From: Cynocephalus volans
Lineage: Eukaryota > Chordata > Mammalia > Dermoptera > Cynocephalidae
NCBI RefSeq assembly: GCF_027409185.1
Contig: NC_084462.1
Coordinates: 181,092,071 to 181,156,070, forward strand
Direction of reading: 5' to 3'
Length of the DNA: 64,000 bases
Each line of letters starts with the position of its first letter. Within the stretch, counting starts at the first letter, position 1. The position numbers and the translations under genes are program-made. The notes below the pieces were generated by a model. That model worked only from the letters and a program-made list of their open reading frames with translations. It ran no database searches and was not told where the DNA came from. Shown here piece by piece: positions 1 to 11,143 of the stretch.

Positions 1-571
1 TGGGACAGAATAATAATGGAAGAGATACTACCCTAGAATTTACCCACGGTGCTGAAAGAGATCAAATACAGATTTAAGAAACTGTATAAACCCCACAGGA
101 AAAGTAAAAGAAATACATACCTAGATTTGTCACGGTAAAACTGCAGAAAACTAAAGGGGGAGGAACAGGAATCAAAACGAGTTGAACAGACATTATTTTC
201 AAAAAAAAGAAAGCATCATTCAGCCTCTCAGTACCTCCCATACTGAAATAGCAATTTCTCCCAGGAAGAGAAGCAACCCAGAATGGTTTGTCACCCCTAC
301 CAAATTCTGGACCAGAACTTCTTCACTTCTTAATACATCTCCAATACCTTCAAGTAGATTTTTTTTATACAGCTTTTCTTGATGTCTTCGAAAGGAGAGT
401 TCTTTCAAATTACCTGAGTTTCAAGATTACCAGAGGCAAAAGTCCAAATTAATTTTAATGTTTAAAATGTAATTTTACATTTAATTTAATTTAACATTTA
501 AAATGATGGCAGCCCCTATAAATGCATTCTAGACCCAGATGCTTTTACAAATTAGTTCTAGTTTATATTCA
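1..571. other. Unassigned AT-rich intergenic sequence
   Basis: This stretch is AT-rich and contains no frame or repeat that I can name with confidence. Its style, with A-rich runs and scattered stops, resembles degraded LINE sequence, but I could not anchor it to a specific part of an L1. Confidence 0.4.
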
Positions 572-587
572 AATAAGGATAATTTCT

Positions 588-687
588 TTTTTCTTTTAAT
601 AAAGATGACTGGTAAGGGGATCTTAACCCCTGGCCTTGGTGTTATCAGCACCACACTCTCCCAAGTGACCCACAGGCCGGCCCTAAT
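588..687 (-). mobile_element. CYN-type tRNA-Ile SINE, single fused unit
   Basis: Read on the minus strand, the element starts like the first unit of the dimeric SINE (GGCCGGCC..GTGGGTCACTTGGGAGAG) and switches near the B-box to the end of the second unit (GGGTTAAGATCCCCTTACC), followed by a short A-rich tail. It is flanked by AAT(A/G)AGGATAATTTCT at 572-587 and 688-703, a 16-bp target-site duplication with one mismatch. It may be a true monomeric subfamily, or a dimer that lost one tRNA unit by recombination between the two halves. Confidence 0.8.
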
Positions 688-703
688 AATGAGGATAATT
701 TCT

Positions 704-955
704 ATTAGTCAAATATTTCAAGTTGTAGAAAAAGTTAGAAATTTCCTCAATTCAGTTACCAGAGGTAGGAAAAGGGGAGAGGGACAGGGGTCAGCAAGAA
801 ATTGGTAAAGGATCACAAAGAATGATTACATTGTGTAATGATGAATATAGCAATTATTCTGATTTGAGCACCATATGTTGCACACAGGTATTGATATTCA
901 ACCCTATACGGCACAAATATGTATAATCAATCATTTTTCAATTAAAAAAAGAAAA
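704..955 (+). mobile_element. Old L1 3' end fragment
   Basis: The segment around 834-945 matches the general pattern of an L1MA/L1P-like 3' UTR end (spaced CTGATTTGA, ATGTACAAT-like and CAATTAAAAA motifs) and finishes in an A-rich tail. A G-rich purine stretch near 770-795 precedes it, as in L1 3' UTRs. It is far too short to code for anything. Confidence 0.6.
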
Positions 956-1019
956 GTAATTTTCTCAATTCAATTTGTGATGTTAACATATCCTTAATAT
1001 CAAAACTTCCTTAAGTTAT

Positions 1020-1198
1020 TCCAAAAAAGAAATGAACAAATTTCTTTTCTTAATATAGATGGAAAAAATAAGTAAAACATTACATTACATAAAATATATA
1101 TATAAATCATATACTATGATCAAGTAGTCTTTATTCCAGGAAACCAAGGATGTGTCAATATTAAGAAAATAATGGATACAATAAGTTAAAATGACTTA
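1020..1198 (+). mobile_element. Old L1 ORF2 fragment, left part (interrupted by L1-A)
   Basis: The degraded frame reads like the L1 reverse-transcriptase segment in which a 'Gly-Phe-Ile-Pro-Gly' motif precedes the catalytic block; here it appears as VFIPGNQG. The matching continuation of the same old L1 resumes after L1-A at 7746, which shows that L1-A inserted into this element. Confidence 0.7.
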
Positions 1199-1429
1199 TT
1201 GGGAGCCCTTTGGGGTTTACTCTCTTCCCTTCTAACTTGAAAGAGGAAAGCTACTGAAAAAGTCTGAGCAGAAAAATGCCATGACAATGCAACATCTCAA
1301 AAAGATGAATTGTAGCTCTCTGCTCTCTCTGTTTCCACTATCTTGCAATGTGAGACCCCTGGGTCACTGTCACAACCATCAGATGGACTTTGGACTTCCC
1401 AGCCTCAGAAACTTTTATTGAAAGAATTT
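1199..1429 (+). other. Non-L1 sequence carried at the 5' end of L1-A, including a MaLR LTR piece
   Basis: This lies inside the target-site duplication but upstream of the recognisable L1 start. Positions about 1310-1412 resemble the 3' half of the MaLR LTRs elsewhere in the window (for example 36980-37090): the shared landmarks are CTCTCTG, GTGAGACCCCTGGGTCAC and GGACTTCCCAGCCTCA. The first 110 bases are unassigned. The likely explanation is 5' transduction from a progenitor locus; template switching is the alternative. Confidence 0.65.
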
Positions 1430-2393
1430 GGAAGATGGCAGAATAGATGGTCCCTCGTGTCACTCTCTCCCACAAATCAACTGATCTACAACTATAAAAA
1501 CATAACATCAAGTGCATACGGAACAGGGAGACATCCAGCGGGGGAGGCAGAAGCTCAACGGAGACCACATGCCCTGCGGGGCTGCCGTCGCACAATCCAG
1601 CAGATAGGCTTCACCGCTGCCACCCAGCTCCATTCCCAGCCCAGCCCAGTGTGCACAGAGCAGGGAGAAGTCCAGCAGGGGAGGCAGAGGCTCCATAGAA
1701 AACACACACCCTGTGGGGCCGCCACCACAAGATCCAGCAGGTAGGCTTCATCCCCGCCACCTGGCTCCATTCCCAGACCAGCCCAGCACGCACAGAGCAG
1801 GGAGACGTCCAGCAGGGGGAGGGGAAGCTCCACAGAGACCACACTGCTGCTGCACGATCCAGCAGCCAAGCCCAGTGTGTACGGAGCAGAGAGACGTCCA
1901 GTAGTGGAGGCAGAAGCTCCATAGAGACCACACACCCTGTGGGGGGGCTGCCGCCATGCAATCCAGCAGCAGGTAGGCTTCACCGCCACCACCCAGCTCC
2001 ATCCCAAGCCCAGCCCAGCACGCATGGAGCAGGGAGACGTCCAGCAGGGGAAGGGGAAACTCCGCAGAGACCACACACTCTGTGGTGCCTCTGTGCATCC
2101 CAGCAGCCTGGCCCAGTGTGCATGGAGCAAGGAGACATCCAGCCCGGGAGGTGGAAGCTTGGCAGAGACCACACACCCTGCGGTACCGCCCCATGACCCA
2201 GTAGCCCAGCCGAGTCCAAGCTGACCAGAGAGGTGGCTTCCCAGAGAGGCCCAAGACCCAAGGCAACCACACACACAAGGCGCTAGTGGCCAACTGAACA
2301 GTCACTGAGGTAGCCACACCGAATTGGCAACCACTGCAACATCTCAGTCAGACAATAGTGTCAAACCTGTGGACTGTGAAACCCCCTGCCACA
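1430..2393 (+). promoter_or_regulatory. L1-A 5' UTR with about six tandem monomers
   Basis: The 5' end has a YY1-like AAGATGGC at 1432-1439, as in many L1 promoters. Six repeat units follow, each opening with a CAGGGAGACGTCCAGC-like phrase, near 1524, 1661, 1798, 1887, 2029 and 2128. Spacing is either about 137-142 bp or about 89-99 bp; the short units lack the TAGGCTTCACCGCC portion. Each unit also carries a GACCACACACCCTGTG phrase. This organisation recalls the monomeric promoters of rodent L1s. Long minus-strand open frames across this stretch reflect the repeat's composition and are not genes. Confidence 0.8.
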
Positions 2394-3357
2394 ATGAATA
2401 AACATCAAAGAAAAGATATCAGAAATATGAAAAATCAAGAAAGTACACCACCAAAGGGTAATAACTCTCAAGCTCTAGATCCTATAGAACAAGAAGCCCT
2501 TGAAATGTCTGACAAGGAATTTCGAGTGATAATTCTAAGGAAACTGAATGAGATACAAGAAAACTCAGCTAGACAACACGATGAAATGAGGAAAAGTATA
2601 CAGGACCTGAAAGAAGAAATGTACAAGGAAATCAATGCCCTGAAAAAGAATGTAGCAGAACTTGCCGAAATGAAGAAGTTATTCAGCGAAATAAAAAACA
2701 CAACAGAGAGTTTAACCAGCAGGCTTGCGGAAGTTGAAGAGAGAACCTCTGAACTTGATGATGGGCTGTTTGAAATAAGACAAGCAGACAAAAAGAAAAA
2801 GAAAAAAGAATCAAAGGCATTGAAGAAAATCTGAGAGAGAGATGAGACAACCTTAAGCACTCAAATATCCGAGTCATGGGTATTCCAGAAGGGGAGGAAA
2901 AAGGAGATTTCATTGAAAACATATTCAGCAAAATAGTGGCAGAAAACTTCCCAGGTACAGGAAAAATCACAGATCTTCAGATCCAGGAAGCTCAAAGATC
3001 CCCAAACGTATTCAACCCAAAAAGGTCTTCTCCAAGACATGTTATAGTCAGACACAAAGAGAGAATCTTAAAAGCTGCAAGAGAGAAGTGTCAAATCACC
3101 TATAAGGGAGTGCCAATCAGACTAACATCAGACTTTTCAACACAAACCCTAAAATCCAGAAAGGAATGGGATAATATATTCAAAATACTAAAAGACAGAG
3201 ATTGCCAGCCAAGAATACTCTACCCAGCAAGTCTATCCTTTTGAAATGAAGGGCAAATAGTATATTTCGCAGACAAATACTGTGGGAGTTCACCACCACA
3301 TAACCACCCTTACAAGAAATCCTCAAGGGAGTACTGGGTTTGGTTCTTGAAAAATAA
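2394..3357 (+). pseudogene. L1-A ORF1 (L1 ORF1p RNA-binding protein), frameshifted
   Basis: ORF1p forms trimers that coat L1 RNA in cytoplasmic particles. The start chosen is the ATG at 2394 (MNKHQR), by homology with the L1-C copy. A lysine- and glutamate-rich coiled coil runs through about residues 50-140 (heptads around LKEEMYKEINALKKN). A frameshift follows near 2834: the first frame ends there, and the RNA-recognition segment (RVMGIPEGEE) and C-terminal domain (REKCQITYKG, RILYPA) continue in another frame from about 2870. A further stop occurs at 3242-3244. The homologous stop is TAA at 3355-3357. It is too damaged to make a functional trimer. Confidence 0.9.
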
Positions 3358-3547
3358 CTATCACTGCTATAAAAACCCAAGAAAAATCAAAGCCCACTAG
3401 TATAATAAAAATGGCATTCATGAAGAGAAAACAAACAAACAAAAAGGCTATCTACAACCCAAGGAACCAACAAACACAGAAAACAAACAGTAAATCAGAA
3501 AGCAAGGAACAAAAGACACCTAAGACAACCAAACAATAATCAATAAA

Positions 3548-6500
3548 ATGCTAGGAATAAATCAACACTTTTCAATAACAACTCTTAATGTAAAAGGCTT
3601 AAATTCCCCAATCAAAAGACACAGACTGGCTGACTGGATTAAAAAGGAGGACCCAACTATATGCTGCCTTCAAGAGACCCACCTCACCCATAAAGACTCA
3701 CATAGACTAAGAGTGAAAGGATGGAAAAAGATTTACCATGCAAACAGAAAAGAAAAACGAGCTGGAGTAGCTATTCTTATATCTGATGAAATAGACTTTA
3801 AACTAAAAACCATAAAAAGAGACAATGAGGGACACTATGTAATGATAAAAGGATTGATCCATCAAGAAGACATAACAATCATAAATATATACGCACCCAA
3901 TTTTGGGGCTACCAGATTTATAAAACAAACTCTATTAGACTAAAAGAAGGAAATAGACACTAATACCATTATAGCAGGGGACCTGAACACCCCACTGTCA
4001 ATATTGGACAGATCATCTAGGCAAAGAATCAGCAGAGAAACACAAGATCTAAATAATACTCTAGACCAATTGGACATGGCAGATATCTACAGAACATTCC
4101 ACCCAACAACCTCAGAATATTCATTGTTCTCATCAGCACATGGATCATTCTCCAGGATAGATCACATATTAGGTCACAAATCAAGTCTCAACAAATTCAA
4201 AAAAATTGGAATTATCCCATGTATTTTCTCAGACCACAATGGATTAAATTGGAAATCAATAACAAACAAAATTCTGGAAACTATACAAACACATGGAAAT
4301 TAAACAGCATTCAACTTAATGACATATAGATTCAAGAAGAAATAAAGCAAGAAATCAAAAAATTTATTGAAACTAATGAAAATAATGATACATCATACCA
4401 AAACCTGTGGGATACTGCAAGAGCAGTACTAAGGGGGAAATTTATCACATTAAATGCTCACTTCAGAAGAATGGAAAGATGGCAAGTGAACAAGCTAACA
4501 CTTCACCTTAAAGAACTAGAAAAACAAGAACAATCCAAACCTAAAGTTAGCAGACGGAAAGAAATCATTAAGATCAGAGCAGAACTGAATGAAATTGAAA
4601 CCAAAAAAACAGTACAAAAGATCAATGAATCAAAAAGTTGGTTTTTTGAAAAGATAAATAAAATTGACAAACCATTAGCATACCTAACAAAAAAAAGAAG
4701 AGAGAAGATTCAAATAAAAAAATTAGAGATGAAAAAGGTGATATTACAACTGATTCATCTGAAATACAAGGAATCATTCAAGACTACTATGAACAACTAT
4801 GCGCCAACAAATTTGAAAATCTGGAAGAAATGGATAAATTTCTGGACACACACAAGCTCCCAAAACTGAGCCATGAAGACGTAGAAAATCTAAACAGACC
4901 AATAACAGTAAAGGAGATTGAAGCAGTTATCAGAAGGCTCCCAACAAAGAAAAGCCCAGGACCAGATGGATTCACAGCAGAATTTTACCAAACATTCAAA
5001 CAGGAATTGACACCGATTCTTTACAAACTATTCCAAAAGATTGAAACAGATGCAAATCTCCCAAATTCATTCTATGAAGCAAACATCATGCTGATACCAA
5101 AACCAGGTAAAGATACAACCCAAAAAGAAAACTACAGGCCAATATCCTTGATGAATATAGATGTAAAAATCCTCACTAAAATACTAGCAAACAGAATACA
5201 GCAACAAATACATAAAATTATTCACCACAATCAAGTGGGATTCATCCCAGGGATGCAAGGTTGGTTCAACATACGCAAATCAATAAATGTGATACACCAT
5301 ATTAATAAAATCAAATCCAAGGTCATCTCTATAGATGCTGAAAAAGCATTTGAGAAAATTCAACATTCATTTGGGCCAGCTCCCCATGGCTCACTCAGGA
5401 GAGTGCGGCACTGGTAGCGCCAAGGCCGCGGGTTTGGATCCTGTATAGGGATGGCCAGTGAGCTCACCAGCTGAGCGTGGTTCAGATCACACCATGCTGA
5501 GGGTTGTGATCCCCTTACCAGTCAGGGGGAAAAAAAATTCAACATTCATTCATGACAAAGGCCCTCTATAAGTTAGGTATAGATGGAAAGTATCTCAACA
5601 TAATCAAAGCCATATATGATAAATCCACTGCCAATATAATCCTGAATGGGGAAAAGCTGAAAGCTTTTCCTTTAAGAACAAGAACTAGACAAGGATGCCC
5701 ACTCTCACCACTCCTATTCAACATAGTGCTGGAAGTACTAACCAGAGCAATCAGAGAAGAGAAGGAAATAAAGGGCATCCAGATTGGAAAAGTCAAACTG
5801 TCCCTGTTTGCAGATGACATTATCCTATATATCGAACAGCCTAAAGCCTCTACAAAAAAACTCTTGGAGTTGATAAAGGATTTCAGCAAAGTAGCAGGAT
5901 ACAAAATCAACACACAAAAATTAGTAGCATATCTATTCTCCAATAGTGAACATGCAGAAAGGGAAATCAAGAAAGCCTGCCCATTTACAATAGCCACCAA
6001 AAAAATAAAATACTTAGGAATTGAGTTAACCAAGGAGGTGAAAAATCTCTATAATGAGAACTACAAACCACTGCTGAGAGAAATTAGAGAGGATACAAGA
6101 AGATGGAAAGATATCCCATGCTCTTGGATTGGAAGAATCAACATAGTGAAAATGTCCATATTTACCCAAAGTGATATACAAATTCAATGCAATCCCCATC
6201 AAAATTCCGAAGACATTTTTCTCAGAAATGGAAATAACTATCCAGACATTTATATGGAATAACAAAAGACCATGCATAGCCAAAGCAATGCTAAGCAAAA
6301 AAAATAAAGCTGGAGGCATAACACTACCTGTCTCTAAACTATACTACAAAGCTATAATAACCAAAACAGTATGGTACGGGCATAAAAACAGACACACTGA
6401 TCAATGGAATAGAATAGAGAATCCAGAAATCAGCCCACACACCTACAGCCATCTGATCTTTGACAAAGACACCAAGCCTATACACTGGGGAAGAGAATGC

Positions 6501-7533
6501 CTCTTCTGCAAACGGTGCTGTGAGAACTGGATATCTATCTGCAGGAGAATGAAACTGGACCCATACCTTTCACAATACACTAAAGTCAACTCAAAATGGA
6601 TTAAAGAATTAAATATATACCCTGAAACAATTAAACTTCTTAAAGAAAACATAGGAGAAACACTTCAGGAAATAGGACTGGACACAGTCTTCATGAATAT
6701 GACCCCAAAAGCACGGGCAACCAAAGGAAAAATAAACAAATGGGATTATATCAAACTAAAAAGCTTCTGCACAGCAAAAGAAACAATTAACAGAGTTAAA
6801 AGACAACCAACAGAGTGGGAGAAAATATTTGCAAAATATACATCTGACAAGGGATTAATATCCAGAATATACAAAGAACTCAAACAACTTTACAAGAAAA
6901 AAACAAGCAACCCAATTAAAAATGGGCAAAAGAGCTAAGCAGACATTTCTCTAAGGAAGATATACAAATGGCCAACAGACATATGAAAAAATGCTCAACA
7001 TCACTCAGCATCCGGGAAATGCAAATCAAAACTACATTGAGATACCATCTCACTCCAGTTAGGATGGCTAATATCCAAAAGACTCTGAACGATAAATGCT
7101 GGCGAGGTTGCAGAGAAAAAGAACTCTCATACATTGTTGGTGGGACTGCAAAATGGTGCAGTCTCTAAGGAAAGTGGTATGGTGGTTCGTCAAACAATTG
7201 CAGATAGATCTACCATATGACCCAGCTATCCCTCTGCTGGGAATATACCCAGAGGAATGGAAATCATCAAGTCGAAGGTATACCTTTCCCCAATGTTCAT
7301 CGCAGCACTCTACAATAGCTAAGAGTTGGAACCAGCCCAAATGTCCATCATCAGATGAGTGGACACAGAAAATGTGTTATATCTACACAATGGAATACTA
7401 CTCAGCTATAAAAAAGAATGAAATACTGCCATTCTCAACGACCTGGATGGACCTAGAGAGAATTATATTAAGTGAAACAAATCAGGCACAGAAAGAGAAA
7501 TATCATGTGTTCTCACTTACTGGTGGGAGCTAA
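3548..7533 (+). pseudogene. L1-A ORF2 (endonuclease and reverse transcriptase), disrupted
   Basis: ORF2p nicks target DNA and reverse-transcribes L1 RNA at the nick. The N-terminal endonuclease motifs are visible (LNVKGLNSP, CLQETH, RIDHILG, SDHNG). The reverse transcriptase follows, with [25 protein letters not shown] and the catalytic FADD (near 5810). A cysteine-rich C-terminal region (CWRGC, HCWWDC) lies near 7100-7150. An in-frame stop at 3941-3943, several frameshifts and a CYN SINE at 5371-5533 break the frame. The frame ends in LTGGS-stop at 7531-7533. It is a dead copy of a family that also includes L1-C and the 3' segment at 15000-16440. Confidence 0.93.
5371..5533 (+). mobile_element. 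CYN dimeric tRNA-Ile SINE inside L1-A ORF2
   Basis: Two tRNA-Ile-like units lie head to tail. The first has GGCTCACTCAGGAGAG and the second has GAGCTCACCAGCTGAGCG, with a B-box-like GGGTTTGGATCC and GGGTTGTGATCC. A perfect 16-bp duplication, AAAATTCAACATTCAT, lies at 5355-5370 and 5534-5549. The A-tail is short. The SINE inserted after L1-A and used L1-type machinery. Confidence 0.92.
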
Positions 7534-7745
7534 AAATAAATAAATAAATTCACACAAAAAAAGAAACCCGGGGGAGGAAGAAGACATAACAATTGCAATA
7601 TCTTGAAGTTGATATGACAAGCAAACAGAAAGGACATTGTTGGGAGGGAGGGGGGAGAAGGAGGAGGGAGGGAAGTTTCAGTAATGGGCCACAATAATCA
7701 ACCACATTGTATATCGACAAAATAAAATAAAATAAAAATAAATAA
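7534..7745 (+). other. L1-A 3' UTR and A-rich tail
   Basis: After the ORF2 stop there is a short CACACA/A-rich stretch, an ACCCGGGGG block, a G-rich polypurine tract at about 7640-7675 typical of L1 3' UTRs, and an (AAAAT)n-like tail. The same module recurs at 16214-16445 and, inverted, at 25420-25667. Confidence 0.85.
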
Positions 7746-8040
7746 AATAAGTTAAAATGACTTAGGGGATTAAAAAATAAATTGGAGTAGAAGTAAACTT
7801 CCTAAACTTAATAGACTATTTACCAAAAGCCAACAGCAAACATCTGATTAAACAGTAAAATACTAAAGCCATTCCTAAAAATATCCAGAAGAAAAGAGGG
7901 ACAACTCAGTGTGACCACTGTTACTCAATATTGCTTTGGGAGTGGTAGCCAAGTTACAAAACACGGTAACTAAAAAACAAAATTCTGCTTCTGAAATAAC
8001 TTTGCAGAACTATATCCTGCATAGAACAAACTATTTGAGA
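7746..8040 (+). mobile_element. Old L1 ORF2 fragment, right part
   Basis: This is the continuation of the element at 1020-1198 after the L1-A insertion. It is a degraded reverse-transcriptase region (sequence resembling the stretch following the 'Ala-Asn-Ile-Ile' block). The downstream limit is uncertain, because another old L1 begins within the next few hundred bases. Confidence 0.6.
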
Positions 8041-8099
8041 CATAGCTGATCTCACCAAAGATGGGGGAGAGAAAAAAATTATAAGCTGCAATCTGAGAA

Positions 8100-9730
8100 T
8101 TGTCCAACTAGGAGGACAGGCTGGCCCTGAGGACAGATAGTGGCAGTGCCCCAGGGATGTGGAGTCTGTGCCAATGGTCAGGAAGAGGAGGAGCTAAGCC
8201 TGGAAATTAAACCTACAATAACAGTGGATCTTCAAGGAGGTTTAAGTGATATCAACTTGATACCATATGTTGGCTACTCACAACAGATAAAGCCAATCAT
8301 CTCTGGAGGAAATCATCTCCAATTCAGACTGGAGGACTGCCCCAGGGTAAGATCAAGCAATGAGCTCATAATCAAAGATCACCAGGCACCTGAAAAAGCA
8401 AAGCATCACAAGTGAGAGAAGAAAAATCAAGCAGCATGTTCACACTCCCATGTGTATTGGTGTTTTCTGTATGGGTATCAGCATATAGAAAAAGATGTAC
8501 AGGCCCCAAGACAGCAGAGTAGAAGATACCAGCATTCACCCCATATTAAAAAAAAGATTATAGAGAGCTATTCACAAACCAAAATAGACCTACAAGGGCT
8601 CAAGGACCCATTAAAGAATCTGCAGCAACACAGTGGAGCAAAAAACAGAGAATAGTCACATAGAAACTGTCACTGGCAAGATCTGCATATGTGAGATGCC
8701 AGGAGATGTCTAGGAACAAAAAGAAAAGTGGAGGCTATAAGTATTAGCCCTGCAGCAGGAACCACCATGGTCCCAGTGACCTGCTCCTCAGAGGACACTG
8801 AAATCTCTTGCCACTGAGGAAACCAACAGCCATTCCTTTCAGAGAACCCCAGAGAGGGAGATGAAGCTGCACACCTCTCCCCCACCTGAGAAGCATCACT
8901 GTTGAGCCTCTTTGGTAGAGGAGCCACAACACAGGTGCCCACACTTCAGTCCTGGGCTCTGTGGCTGCACTGTGCTCACCTATGTCTCAGACACAAGAGC
9001 CACAGCCATAGCAAGTGAGGGCACACTCCAGATCTCAGAGCCAAGCTCTTGCTGCATGTGCCAACACTAAGCACTGGCTTTGCTGCCATAGAGAGCTAGG
9101 CCCCAACCCAACCCCATATCCACTCTAACTTTGTGCATGCCTATGCTCCCAGTCATGGCCTCCAAGCTACTCCACAAGCATCCACATCTCACATACTGTA
9201 ACCAACACAGGAGTGGGGGTGCCTGAGCCCTGGGCACCAGTGCCCTTACCACCTCAGATCCCAGAGTGAAGTCCCTCCATGGGTGCCCTACTTCAGGTCT
9301 CAGCTTGGCAGCTGATCTATATGGAGGCCACTCATCAGACACCACTGCCACCACCACCACAAGCAGAACAACAAGCCAGACCTAGTACCAAGAGGGATTC
9401 TCCTCAGCCACAACATCCCCGGTGGGAGAAAAAGAGACCAGGAGAACCTTAGTAGCCATTGCCACTAAAGATTCCAACAAACCTCACCACCGCTTCAGAC
9501 ATCAGCTCTGTTGACCACTGTGAATCCCTGCATTCTTCATCAACGCCAAGCTCAGATGACAGAACTGCCCAGAGACTACACACCTGCACCCTCGCTGGTG
9601 CGATAACTGCTGTACACTACCAGCAAGCACCTCCTCAACTCCTGTAGGCTAACGTCTTGACACAGTGAAACTAGCCTGTAAAGTCTGAAAGAGCTCCATC
9701 AATTGTACAGACACTAACAAGAAGCAACAA
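8100..9730 (+). other. L1-B 5' UTR-like region
   Basis: GC-richer, non-coding sequence lies immediately upstream of the L1-B ORF1 remnant. By position it is the 5' UTR of an old L1. It shows none of the monomers of L1-A. Short open frames here have no recognisable content. Confidence 0.5.
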
Positions 9731-9736
9731 GAAACA

Positions 9737-10450
9737 TGGAAAACCAAGGAAAACACAAAAAGAACACAATAATCTTCCAGTATCTGGACCCAAAGAAATG
9801 GAGATATACAAAGTGCCTTATGAAGAATTCAAAATAATTGTTTTAAGAAAGCTCAGCAAATTTCAAGAAAATATAAAGAAACAGCTCAATGAAATCAGGA
9901 AAACAGTAAATGACCAAACTCAGAAATTTAACAAAGATTGAAATTATTTTTAAAAGTCAAACAGACATTCTGGAGCTAAAGAAGACAATGAATGAAATCA
10001 AAGATTCAATAGAGAGCATTAACAACAGAATTGATCAAGCAGAAGAAAGAATCTGTGAACTTGAAGACAGGTTATTTGAAAATATACAGTCAGCAGAGAA
10101 AAAAAGGCATTTTAAAAATGAGGAAAGCTTATCCAAATGAGGATTTATAAGGACAGCATCAAAAAGCAAATATTTGAGTCATAGGACTTCAAGAATGAGA
10201 AGAGAGAGACAAAGGGGTAAAAGCTTATTTAATGAAGTAATATCAGAAAACTTTCCAGACCTGGGGAAAGATATAAAAACCCAGGTACAGGAAGGTTAAA
10301 GGTCTCCAATTAGAGTCAATCCAAACATGACTACCTCAAGACATATTATAATCAAACTGTCAAAAACCAAAGACAAAGAGAGGGTACTGAAAGCACCAAG
10401 GGAAAAGAAGCAAATCACAAATAAGGAAGTTTCCATGTATTTATCAGCAG
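9737..10450 (+). pseudogene. L1-B ORF1 remnant
   Basis: The region opens with MENQGKH-like sequence and has a coiled-coil stretch at 9910-10140 (ELKKTMNEIKDSIESINNRIDQAEERI, seen in part). RNA-binding-domain remnants follow (ENFPDLGKD-like near 10245, KERVLKAPREKKQ-like near 10375). Frameshifts and stops separate the pieces. It is homologous to the ORF1 regions of L1-A and L1-C but much older. Confidence 0.8.
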
Positions 10451-11143
10451 AAATTGCTTATTTTGTTAATATGAAAGTTAAAACACAAAACTATTGAGAA
10501 TAATAGTTACAATAATTGTTAAGGGATATACGATACCAAAAGATGGAAATCGTGACATCAATAAAATAAAATATGGGAAGTGAAAAAGTGTAGAGTTATT
10601 TTACACAATCAAAGTTAAGTTGTTCTCAGCTTAAAATAGTCTGTTATAATGTATGATGCTTCATGTAAGTCTTGTGGTAACAACAAAGCAAAAACCTATA
10701 GAAGACATACAAAAAAGAAAGAGAAAGGAATCAAAGCATACTATTACAGAAAATCATCAAATCACAAAGGGAGACAGCAAGAGAGCAGTATAGCAAAAAA
10801 AAAAAAAAAAAGTCTATAAAACAACCAGAAAACAGTTAACAAATTGGCAGAATTAAGTCCTCCACTACCAATAATTACCTAGACTGTAAATGTATTAAAT
10901 TCTCCAATCAAAAGATACAGTACTGCTGAATGGGTTAAAAATATATATATAACTATGTGCTTATGTGCCGCCTACAAGAGACTCACTTCACCTATAAGGT
11001 CACACATAGATTGAAAGTGAAGGTATGGGAAAAGATATCCCATGCAAATGAAAACCAAAAGAGAGCAGAGGCAGTTATACTTATGTCAGATAAAACAGAC
11101 TTTCAATAAAAAGAGCAAAATAAGACAAAAAAGGTCATTGTCT

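Larger units (their letters stand above)
1199..7745 (+). mobile_element. L1-A: near full-length LINE-1
   Basis: The insertion is bounded by an identical 19-bp repeat, AATAAGTTAAAATGACTTA, at 1180-1198 and 7746-7764. It contains about 230 bp of non-L1 sequence at its 5' side (1199-1429), an L1 5' UTR with tandem monomers (1430-2393), broken ORF1 (2394-3357), broken ORF2 (3548-7533), and a 3' UTR with a G-rich purine tract (7640-7675) and an AATAAA-rich tail. A CYN SINE interrupts ORF2. The long TSD and A-rich tail are the standard marks of target-primed reverse transcription. The frames carry frameshifts and stops, so the copy cannot retrotranspose. Confidence 0.95.

Noticed and set aside
1555-2317. 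239- and 189-codon minus-strand frames rich in Trp, Gly and Pro
   Set aside because: They are antisense readings of the L1-A 5' UTR monomers. The repeated peptide pattern follows the DNA repeat and matches no protein family.
5371-5533. Tandem tRNA genes
   Set aside because: The two tRNA-like units, A-tail and 16-bp target duplication identify a dimeric SINE.
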